Below, in pieces: positions 50,728 through 60,564 of a stretch of DNA of 64,000 bases. This DNA is from CAMAXB01 sp964476565 (GTDB lineage Bacteria; Verrucomicrobiota; Verrucomicrobiia; Opitutales; Opitutaceae). The notes beneath the pieces are model-generated. The model saw only the letters and a program-made list of their open reading frames with translations, did not search any database and was not told the DNA's origin. Each line of letters opens with the position of its first letter. The first letter of the stretch is position 1. The DNA lies in the NCBI GenBank assembly GCA_964476565.1, contig CAYZBG010000021.1:1-64000 (forward strand), in the 5' to 3' direction. Both the position numbers and the translations under genes were made by a program.

Positions 50728-51453
50728 TCAGAGGCCCTTCTTGACGAAATCCACCACCGGATCCGTCTCCTTCAGCTTCACCGTCTGCTTCGAGCCGGTG
50801 TCCTTGCCGATGTAATCGACCGACGCCGAGGCGAGGATCGGCAGGTATTTGCGCAGATCGTCGCTCTCGTCCTCGCTGCTCACGTTGACGCTCCAGATTT
50901 CGGCCGGCGGCTGCCCTTCGACGATCTCGCCGTTTTCCCGCGCCGAGATGCGCAGGTACTTTTCGTACTTGGCGACGGGCGTCACCATTTCCTGGTAACC
51001 GATAAGCTCGGTGCGCGACGGCTCGTAGACGGCGACCGTGCGGTAGATCGGATTACCACGGCTGTCGACGCCGACCATGACGGTCTCATAACGCACGCCA
51101 CCGCCGACCTGGGCGTAGATGGGAACGCTGGTGCGTTCGAGCACGACCCGCGGCGGTTCGACGCCGTAATCTACTTCGACGATCACGTCGGCCGCCTCTG
51201 CCGATGACGCTTCATGCAGGCCTTTGCCGGACAGCGCCGTCTTGATGTAGTTCGTCGCCTCCTGATGCCGGAGGGAGGCTTCCTCGTCGGCGCCGCCCTT
51301 CGTCATGATCTTGTAGGAGGTGACCTCCTTGGACTGCGGTTGGCTGATGGAGTCGACCTTGACCTCGTACGTTGTCGCGCAGCCGCCCAGCAAAAAACCG
51401 AGCGCAGCGAAAAGCATGACCGGAAGTGAGCGGTGAACGGAGTGCGGAGTCAT
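50728..51453 (-). CDS. Lipoprotein, DUF4136-like
   Basis: A 241-residue lipoprotein with a lipobox (MLFAALGFLLGGC). The mature part begins ATTYEVKVDSISQPQ and has the pattern of DUF4136-type proteins: a conserved Y.V..D..., then helix TNYIKTALSGKGLHEASSAE, then strand ADVIVEVDYG, and a longer C-terminal beta part (VYEPSRTELIGYQEM). The role of these proteins is unknown. ATG 51453 is chosen; a TTG-type start 11 codons upstream is less likely. It stands next to another lipoprotein gene on the same strand. Confidence 0.7.
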   Translation of the reverse strand: MTPHSVHRSLPVMLFAALGFLLGGCATTYEVKVDSISQPQSKEVTSYKIMTKGGADEEASLRHQEATNYIKTALSGKGLHEASSAEAADVIVEVDYGVEPPRVVLERTSVPIYAQVGGGVRYETVMVGVDSRGNPIYRTVAVYEPSRTELIGYQEMVTPVAKYEKYLRISARENGEIVEGQPPAEIWSVNVSSEDESDDLRKYLPILASASVDYIGKDTGSKQTVKLKETDPVVDFVKKGL

Positions 51454-51529
51454 AACCCAGGGTATGGGGAGCAGAAGTTGAACCAAGGAACCGAAAAAAT
51501 GGGAATGACGGCCGCCCTGCGGCCGGACC

Positions 51530-52213
51530 TTACGGCAACGTCGAACGAGTCGGGGCGAACGAAGCGGGACCGGAGGCGGGCGAGGTCGTGCCGGTCGTAC
51601 CGGTCGAGCCCTGCGGCTCGCCCTTGAGACGGGCGAGTTCCTCCTCCAGCCGGGCGATCTCGGCCTCGGTCATCAGCAGGCGCTCCTGCGCTTCGTCGAG
51701 GGCCTTCTTCTTCGCGATGGCCGCAGCGCGCTCTTCGCGCAGGCGGGTCAGTCGCTGGGTGGCGTCGTCGACGAGGCGCTGCGCCTCGGAAAGTTCGTTG
51801 TCGGAAATGCGGAAGCCCTGGGCGGCGGCGAGTTCTTCTTCCATCGCTGCCTTGAAACGCGCCTCGGCCTCACGCGTCCGCGCGAGCTCCTGCTGGTACG
51901 CGCGCTCCTGCGCAAGGCGGTCCTGCTCCTTCCGCTCCTTCATGTCCTGGGTCATGCCCACCACGGCGCCCACCAGCGCACCCGCGGCCGCGCCACCGAG
52001 GACGCCTGTCGTGGTGCCCATGCTGGAGTTGCTGCCGACGATCGCACCGACACCGGCGCCTGCCGCCGTACCGACGCCGGCACCAGTCGCCGTGCGCGAC
52101 GGCGCCACTCCGGACGAGCACCCGGAGAATACCACGGCAAATCCGAGCAAAGAAAGTGAGACGAGCGAGGAACGACGGGAAGCTTTCACGTGACGAAGGC
52201 GCAGGGAGGACAT
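51530..52213 (-). CDS. Glycine-zipper lipoprotein with coiled coil
   Basis: A 227-residue lipoprotein (lipobox VVFSGC). After the Cys come two glycine-zipper segments (GAGVGTAAGAGVGAIVGS and VLGGAAAGALVGAVVGM) that can insert in or associate with a membrane. A long charged coiled coil follows from about residue 95 to 205 (REAEARFKAAMEEELAAAQ, ERLLMTEAEIARLEEELARL), and the C-terminus is a Ser/Thr/Pro-rich tail. The arrangement resembles Gly-zipper outer membrane lipoproteins that brace the envelope. It is divergent from the proton-channel operon at 52412, with 198 bases between. Confidence 0.75.
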   Translation of the reverse strand: MSSLRLRHVKASRRSSLVSLSLLGFAVVFSGCSSGVAPSRTATGAGVGTAAGAGVGAIVGSNSSMGTTTGVLGGAAAGALVGAVVGMTQDMKERKEQDRLAQERAYQQELARTREAEARFKAAMEEELAAAQGFRISDNELSEAQRLVDDATQRLTRLREERAAAIAKKKALDEAQERLLMTEAEIARLEEELARLKGEPQGSTGTTGTTSPASGPASFAPTRSTLP

Positions 52214-52411
52214 GGGGGAAAATGACAAAAGGTTCGTTGCGCTAATACAGACTCGCACTACCGTACCGGAGTTCGCACTTTTCTCAAACGCTTATGCTGC
52301 TTTGGTGGATGCCCCTTCCCAGTCCGGTGAGCCGAGGCGGTGTGGGGTGCTTGACGAACGGTTTTTACCGGGCGGATTCGCCGCAAAATTTCCTGCGGAA
52401 AAACTAGACCC

Positions 52412-53263
52412 ATGATCTCAAGAAACAAGGGAATTTTTTCCCGCAACTTCATCGTTCCCAACCTCGGATTGGTGTTCGCCGTTGTCTCCGTTCTTTTGCT
52501 CTACCGCATGGTGATCACGCCGCGCGCCGAGCAGGACCTCATCACCGAGCAATTGTCGGCGGCCCAGGCGGGTGATGGCGCCTACACACCGGCCCGTTCC
52601 ATCTACATCGTGATGAAGGACCCGGAGCAGGCCGCCGAGTGCGTGCTCTTTGTCTGGGCGATGGTGATCCTGACCTACAAGCTGTGGAACGTGGCTCAGG
52701 AGCGGAAGCTGCTCCGGCACGACTTCATCCGGCTCAACCAGGGCGAACGCATCATTCCCGACGACGCCCTCGACCGCTATAAGGACCTGCGCGCCTCGGT
52801 TGAGCGCACCCCCGCTTGGGGCGAACGGCTGCTGCCGGAGTTCGTCCTCGCCGCCCTTCATCGGTTCCATGCCACCCACTCCGTCCAGGACGCCGCCAGC
52901 GCGGTGAAGGAGCACGCGGAACTCGCAGCCGACGATCTCGACTCCGACCTCTCCCTGGTGCGCTACATCGCCTGGGCCATCCCGGCGGTCGGCTTCATCG
53001 GCACGGTCCGCGGTATCGGCGACGCCCTTGCCCAGGCCCCGCAGGCGCTCAAGGGTGACCTGAGCGGCGTCACCGGTTCGCTCGGACTGGCGTTCAATTC
53101 CACCCTCGTCGCCCTCGTCCTCTCGCTCGCGCTGATGTTCATTATGCACATGCTGCAGGCCCGCCAGGAAGGGCTGATCCTCGAACTGCAGACCTATTGC
53201 CGTGACAAGCTGATCGACGTAATGAAGGTACCCTCGCAGGAAGAGGCCGGCACGGTGCTCTGA
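52412..53263 (+). CDS. ExbB/TolQ/MotA-family proton channel protein
   Basis: A 283-residue membrane protein with four predicted TM helices: about residues 15-35 (LGLVFAVVSVLLLYRMV), about 70-95 (CVLFVWAMVILTYKLW), about 183-205 and about 225-250. The last two carry the family signature: AWAIPAVGFIGTVRGIGDAL and GSLGLAFNSTLVALVLSLAL. These correspond to the proton-channel helices of ExbB, TolQ and MotA. An insertion of about 85 cytoplasmic residues lies between helix 2 and helix 3. It is the first gene of the stator-like operon and should form the pentameric channel around the Asp-bearing helices of the two VWA proteins. Confidence 0.9.
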   Translation: MISRNKGIFSRNFIVPNLGLVFAVVSVLLLYRMVITPRAEQDLITEQLSAAQAGDGAYTPARSIYIVMKDPEQAAECVLFVWAMVILTYKLWNVAQERKLLRHDFIRLNQGERIIPDDALDRYKDLRASVERTPAWGERLLPEFVLAALHRFHATHSVQDAASAVKEHAELAADDLDSDLSLVRYIAWAIPAVGFIGTVRGIGDALAQAPQALKGDLSGVTGSLGLAFNSTLVALVLSLALMFIMHMLQARQEGLILELQTYCRDKLIDVMKVPSQEEAGTVL

Positions 53264-53281
53264 TCGACGACTCCCCTACCT

Positions 53282-54769
53282 ATGAAGGTTCTCGGTCTTG
53301 AAGTATGTGATGCCGGACTGATCGCCGCCGGCGACGGCAACGGTACCCTGGCTCTGATCGGTCCCTCCGCCACCGCGGATGCACCGGGTTGGCCGGCCGT
53401 GGCGCTCCGTCGCGGCGAGAAACTCGTCTTCGGCCCGGAGGCGGAAGCGACGTGGTTCGAGCAGCCGCGGTGCGTCAGCCACCTGTTCCTCGAGAAGCTG
53501 TCTCACGAGCCGGCCGATTTCGCCGATCCCGGCAGCCAGCGGTTATCGTTCTCCCAGGTCGCTTTCTATTTCCTGAAGGATTACACGGACCGGCTGCGCC
53601 AGCAGGGACACACGCCGGAGAAAATGGTCCTCGCCGTCCCGGGTGCGTACCTGCGCGACACGGCGACTGAGGAGGAAAAAATCGGCCTGCTGCTGGGCAT
53701 CGCCGCCGAACTGAAGCTGCCGCTCGTCCGGATCATCGACCAAGCCTGCGCCGCCCTGTGGGAGCCGGCCGCACGTGAATTTCCGCGGGGCCTGCCCATC
53801 ATTCACGTGGACGTGAACCTGCACGGCACCGAGATCTCCCTGCTCCGGCAGGAGGGCGTCCTCGCCCGCGCCCATTATCACCACGTGCCGCTCTCGGGCT
53901 ACGCCCAGATCCTGCGGCATCTGAAGAACGCCATGGGCAACCGCTTCCTGCGCCACACCGCCTTCGACATCCATGAAGACCGGCGGTTGGAGCAGGCGTT
54001 CTACGAGCAGACCAAGCAGTTCCTGCTCGCCCCGGTGCGCAGCGACAAGGAGTTCCTGTATCAGCTGAACACCGGGAAACGCTCGTACCAGATGGCCGTC
54101 ACCCGCGCCCAGCTGGAATCCGATCTCCTGGGCTTCGACCAGACGATCGTGCAAGGCGTCAGCACCGTCGCCCAGGAAGCCTCGGTCGCGCCGTCGCGCT
54201 GCGTGCTCGCCCTCAGCGATCGCGCCGGCCGCCTCGACGGGCTCAAGCCGCGTCTGCGCGACGCCGGTTTCACCCGCGTCTTTACCCTTCGTCCCGGCGC
54301 GGCCGCGCTCGGCGCCGCAGCCCTCGCCGGGGATTTCTCCGACGTGGCGGATCTCGCCGACGTTCCCGTCGACCTCACCGCACCTCTGCACCATGCGACC
54401 GGCCATGACCGGCCGGTGGAGTCGGTGCTGCACCGGCCCGCGGAGACCGCCGAACGCCCGGCGCCGTCGCACGTCATCGTCGACGGCATCGGCCACGCCA
54501 TTGGCGGCGCCGGTCTCACGCTCGGCACGCGCCACGCCCTCTCGGGGGTCGACGTGCCCCTGCCCGAGGCGTTCGACGCCGTGGGTGACTACGTCGTCCG
54601 CGTGGTGCGCGACCGCACCGGCCTGAGACTCGAACTGCCGGGCGGCGACGCTGGCGACGCCTCGTCGCCGCTGTGCGCCGGTGACAGGCTCGCCCTGCGC
54701 AGCGGCACCCTCTCGGCCGAGGTGCTGTTTGCCCATTGCCGCGACGCGCAGGTCAACGGACGTTCCTGA
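53282..54769 (+). CDS. Hsp70/actin-fold (ASKHA) protein
   Basis: A 495-residue soluble protein with the overall order of an Hsp70-type ATPase: an N-terminal phosphate-1-like strand (MKVLGLEVCDAGLIAAGDG), the VAVPGAYL element (family VTVPAYF), the adenine-side helix ACAALWEPAA, the phosphate-2-like IHVDVNLHGTEISLLRQ and the C-terminal VLALSDRAGRLDGLKPRL. Several glycines of the canonical nucleotide loops are missing, so ATP binding is uncertain. The last 120 residues form a separate beta-rich domain (LTLGTRHALSGVDVPLPEAF). It lies 18 bases after the channel gene and 39 before the first VWA gene, and is likely the cytoplasmic partner of this machine. Confidence 0.78.
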   Translation: MKVLGLEVCDAGLIAAGDGNGTLALIGPSATADAPGWPAVALRRGEKLVFGPEAEATWFEQPRCVSHLFLEKLSHEPADFADPGSQRLSFSQVAFYFLKDYTDRLRQQGHTPEKMVLAVPGAYLRDTATEEEKIGLLLGIAAELKLPLVRIIDQACAALWEPAAREFPRGLPIIHVDVNLHGTEISLLRQEGVLARAHYHHVPLSGYAQILRHLKNAMGNRFLRHTAFDIHEDRRLEQAFYEQTKQFLLAPVRSDKEFLYQLNTGKRSYQMAVTRAQLESDLLGFDQTIVQGVSTVAQEASVAPSRCVLALSDRAGRLDGLKPRLRDAGFTRVFTLRPGAAALGAAALAGDFSDVADLADVPVDLTAPLHHATGHDRPVESVLHRPAETAERPAPSHVIVDGIGHAIGGAGLTLGTRHALSGVDVPLPEAFDAVGDYVVRVVRDRTGLRLELPGGDAGDASSPLCAGDRLALRSGTLSAEVLFAHCRDAQVNGRS

Positions 54770-54808
54770 CCCGCCGCCCCAACCGGTTCCGCCCAGACGG
54801 CCACCGCC

Positions 54809-55876
54809 ATGCTCGCCAAGAAACGCCGCGACGTTGAGGTCTTCAGCCTCTCCTTCATGGACTGCATTTGCTGCGGGTTCGGCGCCGTCCTGCTCCTCTT
54901 CATCCTCACGACCGGCCAGCGCACCGACTTCAACGAGCGCGACCTGACGGAGCTGCGGGACCGGATTGCGAAGATGGAGCGGGAGATCAACGAAAACAAG
55001 GAGGTCATCGAGCGGCTTGCAAAATCTGTCGCCATCAACGACCTCGACCTCGTCAGCCTGCGCGAGCAGGTCACCCAGGACGAACTGAAGATGACGCAGC
55101 GGAAGAACGAACTGCAGGCGCTGCTCCAGCAGGTATCGACGCTGAAGGACGCCATGGCCAAGCTCATGGAGGAGAAGGAAGCGGTGCCCACACAGGAGGA
55201 ACCGCCGCCACTGCCGATCCCCAACGTCGACCGGCGCCAGTACCTGACCGGCGTGCGGATGGATGGCGAGTATGTGCTCTTCCTTGTGCGCGCCTCGGGC
55301 AGTATGCTCGACGACACGATCGACGCGGCCGCAGCCCGGATCGCCGACCCCGATTTCAAGAAACGCGAGGCGCCGAAGTGGCAGCGCGTGATGCGCTCGC
55401 TCGAGTGGTTGATTGCGTCGCTCGATCCGGAGACGCGCTTTCAGATCCTGCTCTTCAACGAGGAAACGGTGCCCATCCTGCCCGCCCGCGCCGACGAGTG
55501 GTTCAGCCCCCGCGAACCCCAGACCATCGCCGAGGTGGTGACGAAGCTCCGTACGATCGTGCCCCAGGGCGGCGCCAACATGGAGCGCGCGTTCACCACC
55601 ATCCGGTTCATGCCGCGCCTGCCCGACAGCATCGTGTTGCTCACCGACGGTCTGCCGACCCTCAGCGACAGCTTTGTCTCAGGCGGCGACGTGCGCGAAG
55701 AGGACCGCGTGCGCTTCTTCGAGATCGCCGTCCGGCAGCTCCCGCCGCGCATCCCGGTGAGCACGATTCTCTTTCCGTTCAGCGGTGATCCCGCGGGCCC
55801 CGCCCTCTTTTGGGAACTGGGCAACAACACGCGGGGCACGCTGGTGAGTCCGTCCAAATCCTGGCCCGACACATGA
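54809..55876 (+). CDS. ExbD-like membrane segment plus coiled coil plus VWA domain (degenerate MIDAS)
   Basis: A 355-residue protein. Residues about 12-33 form the single TM helix FSLSFMDCICCGFGA-VLLLFIL with Asp18 near its start, comparable to the Asp of ExbD, TolR and MotB. A coiled coil follows (about 40-130; LRDRIAKMEREINENKEVIE), then a short Pro linker (EEPPPLPIP) and a VWA domain (about 145-355). The metal-site motif DxSxS reads RASGS (Arg161 in place of Asp), while the later TDG-type motif is kept (IVLLTDGLPTLSD). Its stop overlaps the start of the sister VWA gene (ATGA). I infer a stator arm paired with the next protein. Confidence 0.85.
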   Translation: MLAKKRRDVEVFSLSFMDCICCGFGAVLLLFILTTGQRTDFNERDLTELRDRIAKMEREINENKEVIERLAKSVAINDLDLVSLREQVTQDELKMTQRKNELQALLQQVSTLKDAMAKLMEEKEAVPTQEEPPPLPIPNVDRRQYLTGVRMDGEYVLFLVRASGSMLDDTIDAAAARIADPDFKKREAPKWQRVMRSLEWLIASLDPETRFQILLFNEETVPILPARADEWFSPREPQTIAEVVTKLRTIVPQGGANMERAFTTIRFMPRLPDSIVLLTDGLPTLSDSFVSGGDVREEDRVRFFEIAVRQLPPRIPVSTILFPFSGDPAGPALFWELGNNTRGTLVSPSKSWPDT

Positions 55877-56874
55877 TCCATCGCCGTCCCGTTTCCATCT
55901 TCAGCCTGTCGTTCCTCGACTGCATCTGCTGCGGGTTCGGCGCGATCATTCTGCTGTTCGTGCTGACCATGGGTTCGCAGACCCAGACGATCCGCAATGT
56001 GCGGGACAGCCTGCAGCGCATCATGCTCGCCCGCATCGCCGAGCTCGGCGAGACGACGACCCGGAAGGACGAGCTGCTGCGCCAGGCCAGCGCCCGCGCC
56101 GCCATTGAGGCCGAGATCAAGAAGAAGGAGACCCTGCAGTCCCTGCTCGCCGATCTCGAGCAGCAGATCCAGTATCAGGAGGCGGGTAAACAGGCGCTGC
56201 TCGTCGATGTCGATGCAGCCAAGAAGTCCCTCGCCGCCGTGCAGAAGAAGCCGGAGATGATCCTGCCCGAGGTAGACCCGGCCCCGGTTGGCCTGCCGGT
56301 CGGCAGCAATCACATCGCCTTCGTGATCGACACCTCCGGCAGCATGCGCGACCCGAACAGCGGGCTGTTCTGGCCGGCCATCCTCGAAAAGTTCACTGAC
56401 GTGCTGGAGGCCTACCCCCAGATCAAGGGTATCCAGCTTTTGGATGCCGATGGCCGGTTTGTGTTCGGCGGCCGCGGTGCCTCCTCCAGCTGGCTGCCCG
56501 ACAGCCCCGAGGTGCGCAACGCGCTCCGTCTCGCCCTCGCCCGCTACGACAATTTCTCGAACAGTAATCCGGTACCGGGCATCTATCAGGCGATCACGCG
56601 CCTGCACAACCCCGAGGACCCGGAGATGAAGATGGCGATCTACATCCTAGGGGACGAATTCACCGGCACGGCCGACGCGGTGATCCGCCGCCTCGACCAG
56701 CTGAATCCCGCCGACGAACAGGGCAACCGGAAGATCGTCATCAACGCGATCGGCTTCCCCACCGCCGTGCGTTACTACCTTTCCCCCGGCAATACGGGCC
56801 TCAAGTACGCCAACCTGATGCGCGAAGTGACGTATCAGCACGGCGGCGCCTTCATCGCCTTGCGCGATCTGTGA
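55873..56874 (+). CDS. ExbD-like membrane segment plus coiled coil plus VWA domain (intact MIDAS)
   Basis: A 333-residue sister of the preceding protein. The TM helix FSLSFLDCICCGFGA-IILLFVL is almost identical and has Asp16. The coiled coil spans about residues 40-125 (KDELLRQASARAAIEAEIKK). The VWA domain starts at about 145, with an intact metal motif FVIDTSGSMRD (Asp153), but has a shorter later part (YILGDEFTGTAD). ATG 55873 overlaps the upstream stop. The almost invariant membrane segment in two otherwise divergent proteins suggests that both helices enter the same channel, as an ExbD dimer enters ExbB. It is the last gene of the operon and faces a convergent operon. Confidence 0.85.
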   Translation: MIHRRPVSIFSLSFLDCICCGFGAIILLFVLTMGSQTQTIRNVRDSLQRIMLARIAELGETTTRKDELLRQASARAAIEAEIKKKETLQSLLADLEQQIQYQEAGKQALLVDVDAAKKSLAAVQKKPEMILPEVDPAPVGLPVGSNHIAFVIDTSGSMRDPNSGLFWPAILEKFTDVLEAYPQIKGIQLLDADGRFVFGGRGASSSWLPDSPEVRNALRLALARYDNFSNSNPVPGIYQAITRLHNPEDPEMKMAIYILGDEFTGTADAVIRRLDQLNPADEQGNRKIVINAIGFPTAVRYYLSPGNTGLKYANLMREVTYQHGGAFIALRDL

Positions 56875-56925
56875 GCCGGGGCCGGTTCGGCCAAGAACGT
56901 TCTCTCAACCGAAACGCCTCGAGGA

Positions 56926-56950
56926 AAACGGCCGGCTGAAACAGCCGGCC
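56926..56950 (-). terminator. Terminator of the TSP3-protein operon
   Basis: On the minus strand an 8-base stem GGCCGGCT/AGCCGGCC (56950-56943 with 56937-56930) and a 5-base loop are followed by GTTTT. It lies 7 bases after the stop of the TSP3 gene and 56 after the stop of the convergent VWA gene, so it may serve both directions. Confidence 0.7.
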
Positions 56951-56956
56951 CGACGA

Positions 56957-58123
<1,167 letters not shown>

Positions 58124-58136
58124 GCAGAAGGAGAGG

Positions 58137-58838
58137 TCAGAGGCCGGAGGGAACCGCCTGGCCCCGCTCGACACCCCGGTTGTTGTTGTCGCCCTTCTGA
58201 TTACCCTGAGCGGCGCCCTTTTCGTACTGCTGGGCGTTCGAGGCCTGCTGCTGCTGCTGTCCGCCCACCGTATTCTGTTGGGCTGCGGTCTGAATCTGCA
58301 TCGAAGCGTCGCCGATCTGAACTTCCTTGGGCCGTGCCTGGGCGGCGCTCTGGTCGGCCTGGGCGCCTTCGGGAATATTGAGATTGGACGCGGAGGCTCC
58401 TTCGGCCTTCGCGTTGGGGTCGTCCTGAATCCCGCTGCGCCCGGCCGCATTGGCGGACTGCTCCCGCGCCGCGCCTCCGCCCTGCGGACCGCCGCCGGCC
58501 TGCATTTCCCCGCCTTGACCGCCACTCTGGCCAGCGGGGCCGCCCACCCGGTCGCTCTTCTGTTCGCTACCCGGAAGCTCGAACTCGGCCAACATGCCGC
58601 GATCCGGACGCTTCTCCGGCTGATCCTTCGAACCATCGAACAGGACGGGGTCGGGCAACGTGCCCTTGGCCGCCGTAGCGGCTGCGCCGGTCCGGGCCGT
58701 CGCGGGGGTGGCCGTGGCCCGGGACGACGACGATGGGGTCGTCGTCGCGGGACGGGAGGATTGGGCGGACAAGAACGCGGCGCCCGGCAGGGCCACGGCA
58801 ACCATCACGCACAGGGCGGCGTAGGGACGGGTAAGCAT
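58137..58838 (-). CDS. Low-complexity exported protein
   Basis: A 233-residue protein with a signal peptide (MLTRPYAALCVMVAVALPGAAFLSA). The mature chain is rich in Ala, Gly, Gln, Ser and Asn and has almost no hydrophobic core, so it is probably disordered; short ordered islands are LPDPVLFDGSKDQPEKRPDR and MLAEFELPGSE. No family was recognised. It sits 13 bases before the TSP3 gene and 19 after the TPR/PEGA gene, so it belongs to the same transcript. Confidence 0.72.
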   Translation of the reverse strand: MLTRPYAALCVMVAVALPGAAFLSAQSSRPATTTPSSSSRATATPATARTGAAATAAKGTLPDPVLFDGSKDQPEKRPDRGMLAEFELPGSEQKSDRVGGPAGQSGGQGGEMQAGGGPQGGGAAREQSANAAGRSGIQDDPNAKAEGASASNLNIPEGAQADQSAAQARPKEVQIGDASMQIQTAAQQNTVGGQQQQQASNAQQYEKGAAQGNQKGDNNNRGVERGQAVPSGL

Positions 58839-58857
58839 GGGGACGAAGGATCAGGGA

Positions 58858-60564
58858 TCAGCGGTCGGCGCGGAGCTTGCAGACCACGGAGACCGTGGGT
58901 GGAGGCGTGCCGTTCCGCACCTGGAGCAAAAGGAGCACGTCCTGGTAACCCTTGCGGCGTCCGATGATCTCATAGTCGCCGGGCAAGATCTTGACTGTCT
59001 GGGACGAAATCTGGCCGAGCAGGCGGTACTTGGAGATCGAGACCCAAGTCTTGCCGTCCGACGTGAAGGTGACGTCGACCGGCTGGCTCTGGGACATGAG
59101 CAGCTGGTGCAGCTGATTCACGCGCTCGGAATTCGCGAGGTAGGACGGCTTCACCGCCATGGCCTCGTTGAAGGTGCGAATGGCGGCCTGGAACTCCGCC
59201 CGCGAGGCGCGCTCCTCGGCCACTTCGATCAGCTTCTCGTATTCAATCAGGGCGCGGATGATGCGGCCCGAACGCGCGTAGCCTTCCTTGGCCTCCGCAT
59301 GATTAGGGTCGAGTTGGAGGGTCTTGTCATAGGCCACGCGGGCGGCGGCCCACTCGTAACGGTTCTCGTGCTCGAACGCCTTGGCGAGCGCGGTCTGCAC
59401 GGCGTCGGCGTGGGCGTTGTCCTTCGCCGACTTCAGCAGGTCGCGCACGTCCTGCTTGTCCGGATACACCTCAAGCGCGGCCTCGTAGCCGGCGATCGCA
59501 GCGGGCCACTCGCGCTTCTTGAACGCCGCCTCGGCGTTGGCGAAGGCGGTGTTGAAGCGGGTCTCCTTGTCGAGCCGCAGCGCGCGCGCCTGGCCCTGCT
59601 GGGCGACGGCGGAAAACTTGTCGAGGGCGAAGGCGCGGCCAAAGGCGTCCGCGGCTTCGACGAACTTGCTCTGACCTTCGAAGGTCTTGGCCTGCTGCAG
59701 CAGGGCGAAGACCTGGTCGATCGTCTCCGCCCGGGCCATACCCTGGAGCGCGACCTCGTTGCCCGGCGACTTCTCGAGCGTGGCGCGGAACGCCGTCATC
59801 GCCGCCGCGCGGTCGCCGCGGCTGAGCGCAGCCTGTCCGGCCATCAGGTTCGTCTGCACGAATTCATCGAGCAGCGTCTCGGCCTTGGTGAGCTCGGCAA
59901 ACCCCTGCTTGAAGCTCGATTTCGCGGCGTCGAAACTGCCGGTGGAGAGGAAACCTTGGCCGGTGCCGGCGAGGGTAAAGGCGGCGTCGAGCAACTCCGG
60001 CGCGAGGCTGCGCGCGCGGTCGAGTTCGCGGATCTTCACGAGGATGGCGTCGTAGGCTTCCTGCGCCTCCTGCTTCGTCTTCACCGACTGGCTGAAGCGC
60101 TCGATCTGGCGGTTCAGTTCTTCGTAGTGGGCGTAGGCCCGGCCGTACTCCCCGGAATTGATCAGCGTCTCACCGCCCAGGAACGCGCGCTGCAGATTGA
60201 CCAGCTGCTGGAGCAGCGTCGGATGATCCTGGGGCGAACGCCGCAGCTCGTTCAGCGAACGATTCGCCGTTTCCCGCGCGAGCTCCGCCTTCGAGCGGCT
60301 CACGAACGCGAGGCTGGGATCGTTGGGCGTGGCGGAACCGGAGGCGACGGCGGACGGGCCGCCGAAGACGTCGGGACCGAAGACCGCCTTGACGCCGCGA
60401 ATCGTGACCGCGGCCACGAGGAAGAGGCCGACCAGGCCGCCGGCGCTCCAGGCGAGCACGCGTTGCCAGGTCCAGCGGCTTTTCACCGGGCCGCTCCCGG
60501 CTTCAGGATTCCAGTGGATGATGCGGCGTTTCTTGCCGCCGGAAGACTCAAGTTCGTCGGCCAT
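58858..60564 (-). CDS. Inner-membrane-anchored TPR protein with C-terminal PEGA-like domain
   Basis: A 568-residue protein. A short basic cytoplasmic N-terminus (GGKKRRIIHWNPEAG) is followed by one TM helix (VLAWSAGGLVGLFLVAAVTI). A long periplasmic helical region with TPR units covers about residues 110-480 (AAMTAFRATLEKSPGNEVAL, AFKKREWPAAIAGYEAALEV, YEWAAARVAYDKTLQLDPNH). The C-terminal beta domain resembles PEGA (VDVTFTSDGKTW, VKILPGDYEIIGRRKGY). PEGA domains are surface-structure modules. It is the first gene of the convergent operon and could be the envelope adaptor of the neighbouring proton-channel machine. Confidence 0.8.
   Translation of the reverse strand: MADELESSGGKKRRIIHWNPEAGSGPVKSRWTWQRVLAWSAGGLVGLFLVAAVTIRGVKAVFGPDVFGGPSAVASGSATPNDPSLAFVSRSKAELARETANRSLNELRRSPQDHPTLLQQLVNLQRAFLGGETLINSGEYGRAYAHYEELNRQIERFSQSVKTKQEAQEAYDAILVKIRELDRARSLAPELLDAAFTLAGTGQGFLSTGSFDAAKSSFKQGFAELTKAETLLDEFVQTNLMAGQAALSRGDRAAAMTAFRATLEKSPGNEVALQGMARAETIDQVFALLQQAKTFEGQSKFVEAADAFGRAFALDKFSAVAQQGQARALRLDKETRFNTAFANAEAAFKKREWPAAIAGYEAALEVYPDKQDVRDLLKSAKDNAHADAVQTALAKAFEHENRYEWAAARVAYDKTLQLDPNHAEAKEGYARSGRIIRALIEYEKLIEVAEERASRAEFQAAIRTFNEAMAVKPSYLANSERVNQLHQLLMSQSQPVDVTFTSDGKTWVSISKYRLLGQISSQTVKILPGDYEIIGRRKGYQDVLLLLQVRNGTPPPTVSVVCKLRADR

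Noticed and set aside
52351..52380. TTGACG as a -35 box for the proton-channel operon
   Set aside because: No acceptable -10 hexamer lies 16-18 bases downstream, so it was not listed as a promoter.
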